A DNA stretch of 7,795 nt from Eubacterium sp. (lineage in GTDB: Bacteria; Bacillota; Clostridia; Oscillospirales; Acutalibacteraceae). The notes under the pieces were generated by a model. The model did no database searches, was not told the DNA's origin, and worked only from the letters and a program-made list of their open reading frames with translations. The position numbers and the translations under genes are program-made. Of this stretch, positions 5,699 through 7,795 are shown piece by piece. The stretch lies in assembly GCA_024696725.1 (NCBI GenBank), contig JAILGO010000116.1, positions 1-7,795 of the forward strand, in the 5' to 3' direction. The first letter of the stretch is position 1; each line of letters begins with the position of its first letter.

Positions 5699-7175
5699 TA
5701 TTCTGTTCTCCTGCTAACAGTCTGATATATCTTTTAAAGAATATAATTCCGTTTTCAAGTCCGTCGATGGGAATTCTCTCGTCGGTGCCGTGGGCGAGCA
5801 TAAGAATGTCGGGCGGCATAACGAAGGGCGAAAAACGGTATATACAGTCCGTGACGTTCTGATAGTGACGGGCGTCCGTAGCGCCCATAACAACAAAGGG
5901 AGCGGGAGCGCTCATACCGAACATACTGCTGCATATTTTTGAAATCGCCTTAAAAGACGGCGAATCCGTAGGCGATACGATTGAAGGCTCGTTTCCTCCG
6001 AGAAGCTTAACCTCGATATCCTTATTTCTTATAACCTTCCGTATATGCCTTTCGACGTCGGCGATAGTATTTCCGGGAAGAATACGGAAGTTTACCGTAG
6101 CCGTTGCCTTCTGGGGAAGGACGTTTGCCTGCGGACTTCCGCTTGACATCGTAACCGCTGTTGTCGTACGCATAACCGACGCGACGGCGGGAATGCTTGC
6201 AAGCACGGGTTTTAATATGGGCAGAAGCGAAGGCAGATTAGAGCCGACAAGGCGGACTAAATAGCTCGTATTTCTTGCCGCGGTGTCAACGATAACCTTC
6301 ATTTCGGGAGTAATCCTTGCTTTGAACGGATGATTCTCGAGGTCAAGAATTGCCTTTGAAAGCTCGCCGAGAGCGGAGTGCTTCGGCGGAGCGGCGGAGT
6401 GACCGCCCTTTGCGTCGACGCTGATTTCAAAATCGCAGTACCCCTTTTCCGCGATTCCTACGCCCGCAAGCTTGTTATTGATAACGTAAGGGACGTTTAA
6501 GTCGAGAATCGCGCCTCCCTCATCGAGTACGCTTTCAAGCTGAACGCCCATTTCCTCGAGCGCCTTTGAAAGCATCGGCGCGGACGCGTATTCGGTATCG
6601 AGAAGCTCCTCGTTATAGCCGAGGCAGATTATTACGCTTCTTTCGGGTTCGAAGCCCTCTTCTAAAAGCGTTTCAACGCTTTCGAGTATTCCTACGACGT
6701 GGTTTTTCATATCCGTTGCGCCGCGTCCCCAGATATATCCGTCCTCAAGAACCCCGTCGAACGGGGGATAGGTCCAGTCGCCGAGCTTTTCCTCCTGAAC
6801 GGGAACGACGTCCTGGTGACCTATTAGCGCAATCGGCTTCAGCGACGGGTCCGAGCCCTGCCATATATAGATTAACCCTGCGCGCCCGACGGTCTGCTTT
6901 ATCAGCTTTTCGCTGAGCAGGGGATATTTTTCCCCAAATACCCTGTGAAGCTTTTCAAACTCGTCCCACTCGACGAGCTCCTCATCAGCGTTTGAAACGG
7001 TTTTACAGCGTATTGCCGCTCTGAGCGCTTCGGTGTATCTTTCAAGATTAACCGTTTCTTCGGGAAAATCAATTTTTTCTTCCTTTTTAGGACGGTAGAG
7101 CGCCGCGCGAACCGCATTTCCCGCGACCAGGAGCCCCGCTGCAGTCAATGCCGCAATTTTATATTTTTTGTTCAT
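5691..7175 (-). CDS. Membrane-anchored M20 metallopeptidase, PM20D1/carboxypeptidase S-like
   Basis: A zinc-dependent M20 hydrolase of 494 residues. Metal and catalytic residues are in order: H120 and D122 (GHQDVVPV), D155 (GRGATDMKN), E189-E190 (GYNEE), D218 (LDEGG) and H462 (AHGTDER). The dimerisation-domain motif KGGHSAAPP is at 256-264. GATDARHYQNVTDCIYRFSP (431-450) closely resembles the PM20D1/CPS1 branch. That branch cleaves C-terminal-type dipeptides or N-acyl amino acids. Residues 7-24 are hydrophobic after a KKYK N-terminus, which predicts a signal anchor with the enzyme outside the membrane. The base-bearing motif reads GYNEE rather than the usual GHDEE. ATG 7175 has GAGGA at 7183-7187. 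It is the first gene of a four-gene operon, and its last 8 bases overlap the YfcC gene. The exact substrate is unknown. Confidence 0.9.
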   Translation of the reverse strand: MNKKYKIAALTAAGLLVAGNAVRAALYRPKKEEKIDFPEETVNLERYTEALRAAIRCKTVSNADEELVEWDEFEKLHRVFGEKYPLLSEKLIKQTVGRAGLIYIWQGSDPSLKPIALIGHQDVVPVQEEKLGDWTYPPFDGVLEDGYIWGRGATDMKNHVVGILESVETLLEEGFEPERSVIICLGYNEELLDTEYASAPMLSKALEEMGVQLESVLDEGGAILDLNVPYVINNKLAGVGIAEKGYCDFEISVDAKGGHSAAPPKHSALGELSKAILDLENHPFKARITPEMKVIVDTAARNTSYLVRLVGSNLPSLLPILKPVLASIPAVASVMRTTTAVTMSSGSPQANVLPQKATATVNFRILPGNTIADVERHIRKVIRNKDIEVKLLGGNEPSIVSPTDSPSFKAISKICSSMFGMSAPAPFVVMGATDARHYQNVTDCIYRFSPFVMPPDILMLAHGTDERIPIDGLENGIIFFKRYIRLLAGEQNNE

Positions 7176-7208
7176 AACCCATTCCTCAATCAGTAAATAG
7201 ATAAATAT

Positions 7209-7237
7209 ATTATAGCATATTACAAATTATAATAAAA
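7209..7237 (-). promoter_or_regulatory. Extended -10 promoter of the M20 operon
   Basis: On the minus strand TGCTATAAT (7209-7217) is a complete extended -10 element. The -35 position, 17 bases upstream (7232-7237), reads TTTTAT and is weak, as is usual for extended -10 promoters. Transcription would start near 7202, leaving a leader of about 27 bases with the GAGGA ribosome binding site. No riboswitch or long leader fits in this space. Confidence 0.6.
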
Positions 7238-7240
7238 GTA

Positions 7241-7380
7241 CTATTTACAACAGAAAAACGCCTGTCGCCGCCGAGCGTTAGTATTTGTTTTATATTAATT
7301 AGAATTGAAATGTAATTTTTTTGAAACAGAAAAAGCTATGAGAGATTAGTTTGCAAAAAATGTGCATTTAACAATTATTA
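7241..7380. other. Non-coding AT-rich junction between the operon and the right-edge genes
   Basis: No gene with a ribosome binding site is visible. A short GC-rich piece (CGCCTGTCGCCGCCGAGCG, 7259-7277) ends the host-like composition. From about 7278 the sequence is AT-rich with A and T runs and continues so to the window end. The boundary may mark the edge of a transferred segment, though no insertion-sequence end or target repeat is seen. Confidence 0.5.
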
Positions 7381-7409
7381 TTGATATTTTAATGGATTTA
7401 TGATATATT
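7381..7409 (+). promoter_or_regulatory. Promoter of the right-edge gene pair
   Basis: TTGATA (7381-7386) and TATATT (7404-7409) each match consensus at five of six positions with the optimal 17-base spacing. TG at 7401-7402 gives an extended -10. Transcription would start near 7416, about 63 bases before ATG 7479. Confidence 0.65.
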
Positions 7410-7421
7410 TTAATTACTATA

Positions 7422-7446
7422 TGTGTTTAGAAAATAGCCAAACACA
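7422..7446. promoter_or_regulatory. Operator-like inverted repeat in the leader
   Basis: TGTGTTT (7422-7428) and AAACACA (7440-7446) form an exact 7-bp inverted repeat with an 11-base spacer, and one further pair (G7430 with C7438) lies inside. It begins about six bases after the predicted transcription start at 7416, a place where a dimeric repressor would block transcription. The long loop makes an RNA hairpin possible but weak. No T run follows, so it is not a terminator. Confidence 0.45.
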
Positions 7447-7478
7447 AACATTGATTATTTCTATAGGAGATTATTAGG

Positions 7479-7667
7479 ATGAGCAAAAAGCCGAATAAAA
7501 AAAGATATATTTTTGGTAGTATAGCATTAATAGCTGTATCATTTGCAACTATGCCAATTATTATTAACAAATTGACAAATGTAATAGCTAAAGTGAAAAA
7601 TGAACAAACACAAACCAATTATTCTGACGAACCGGAAATAGTAAAAATTGAAAGAGAGGATAATTAA
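7479..7667 (+). CDS. Small single-span membrane protein, function unknown
   Basis: This 62-residue protein is not recognised. It has a basic N-terminus (MSKKPNKKRY), a hydrophobic helix at about residues 11-31, then a basic stretch and a polar, acidic tail (DEPEIVKIEREDN). This predicts an anchored peptide with the N-terminus inside. AGGAGA at 7465-7470 stands 8 bases before ATG 7479. Codons are AT-rich, unlike the genes to the left. The stop TAA is followed directly by the next ATG, with GAGAGGA at 7655-7661 in the gene's end, so the two are translated as a pair. Lack of a family match leaves its role open. Confidence 0.7.
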   Translation: MSKKPNKKRYIFGSIALIAVSFATMPIIINKLTNVIAKVKNEQTQTNYSDEPEIVKIEREDN

Positions 7668-7795
7668 ATGAATACAGTAGAAGGAACAATGAATAAAATG
7701 TATGGCGGTATTAATCCGGCTGAAATGGCAGAAGGTATTATCCAATTGATTCAAAAAGAGTATAAAGATTTAGAGCGCCTTAATATTATGATTTT
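7668..7795 (+). CDS. Start of an unknown gene, cut by the window end
   Basis: An open frame of 42 codons without a stop runs to the window edge. It starts MNTVEGTMNKMYGGINPAEM and continues with a helix-like IQLIQKEYKDLERL. I do not recognise the family. The start directly follows the stop of the 62-residue membrane protein and is served by GAGAGGA at 7655-7661. It shares that gene's AT-rich composition and promoter. The true length and product lie beyond the window. Confidence 0.6.
   Translation, partial: MNTVEGTMNKMYGGINPAEMAEGIIQLIQKEYKDLERLNIMI

Noticed and set aside
5714..5896. Minus-strand 60-residue frame inside the M20 gene
   Set aside because: It is another frame of the M20 C-terminus, which contains the conserved metal-binding histidine, so the M20 frame is the coding one.
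7226..7231. Second TATAAT on the minus strand upstream of the M20 operon
   Set aside because: The best -35 match (TTGTAA, 7245-7250) is only 13 bases away. The downstream TGCTATAAT is better placed and has an extended -10.
7427..7754. Minus-strand open frames of 63 and 71 residues at the right edge
   Set aside because: They are antisense to the plus-strand pair, which has a promoter and ribosome binding sites. AT-rich DNA gives hydrophobic shadow frames like these.
1..7795. CRISPR array, insertion sequence, phage genes
   Set aside because: No regularly spaced direct repeats, transposase, integrase or structural phage gene were seen on either strand.

Overview
The window looks like chromosomal DNA of a Gram-positive anaerobe of the Clostridia type. 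The reasons are purine-rich Shine-Dalgarno sequences before almost every start, textbook sigma-A-like promoters, a CCA-encoding tRNA, U-tailed hairpin terminators, and a gene repertoire (stand-alone PqqD, GPH symporter, YfcC carrier, TIGR00300 protein) common in gut Clostridia. The lineage is inferred from style, not from a marker gene. Most of the window has moderate GC. The last ~500 bases are clearly AT-richer and probably of different origin.

Layout, left to right. (1) The 3' end of a tRNA, probably tRNA-Val, with a 15-bp hairpin terminator. (2) About 165 bp without a gene, containing a three-way-junction-like structure (100-186) flanked by two inverted T-arm-like sequences. (3) A divergent pair: a PqqD-family protein on the minus strand and, on the plus strand, a GPH-type sugar:cation symporter followed directly by a small membrane protein with HEYGH and a downstream E-x-x-A-N. 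The plus-strand unit is driven by a perfect TTGACA-17-TATAAT promoter. It ends in a bidirectional terminator whose loop contains the stop codon. (4) A four-gene minus-strand operon (7175 down to 2863): a membrane-anchored M20 peptidase resembling PM20D1 and carboxypeptidase S, a YfcC-family amino-acid carrier, a TIGR00300 protein related to ornithine cyclodeaminase, and a 75-residue single-span membrane protein. (5) An AT-rich right edge with its own promoter, an operator-like inverted repeat, a 62-residue membrane peptide and the start of a coupled unknown gene cut by the window end.

The most coherent biological proposal is the four-gene operon. The anchored M20 enzyme would release an amino acid outside the membrane from a peptide or N-acyl conjugate. 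The YfcC carrier would import or exchange it, and the TIGR00300 enzyme would act on it, with ornithine to proline plus ammonia as the family precedent. The fourth gene has no known role. This pathway is inferred from family membership and gene order. The less described items are the small HEXXH protein and the structured element behind the tRNA.
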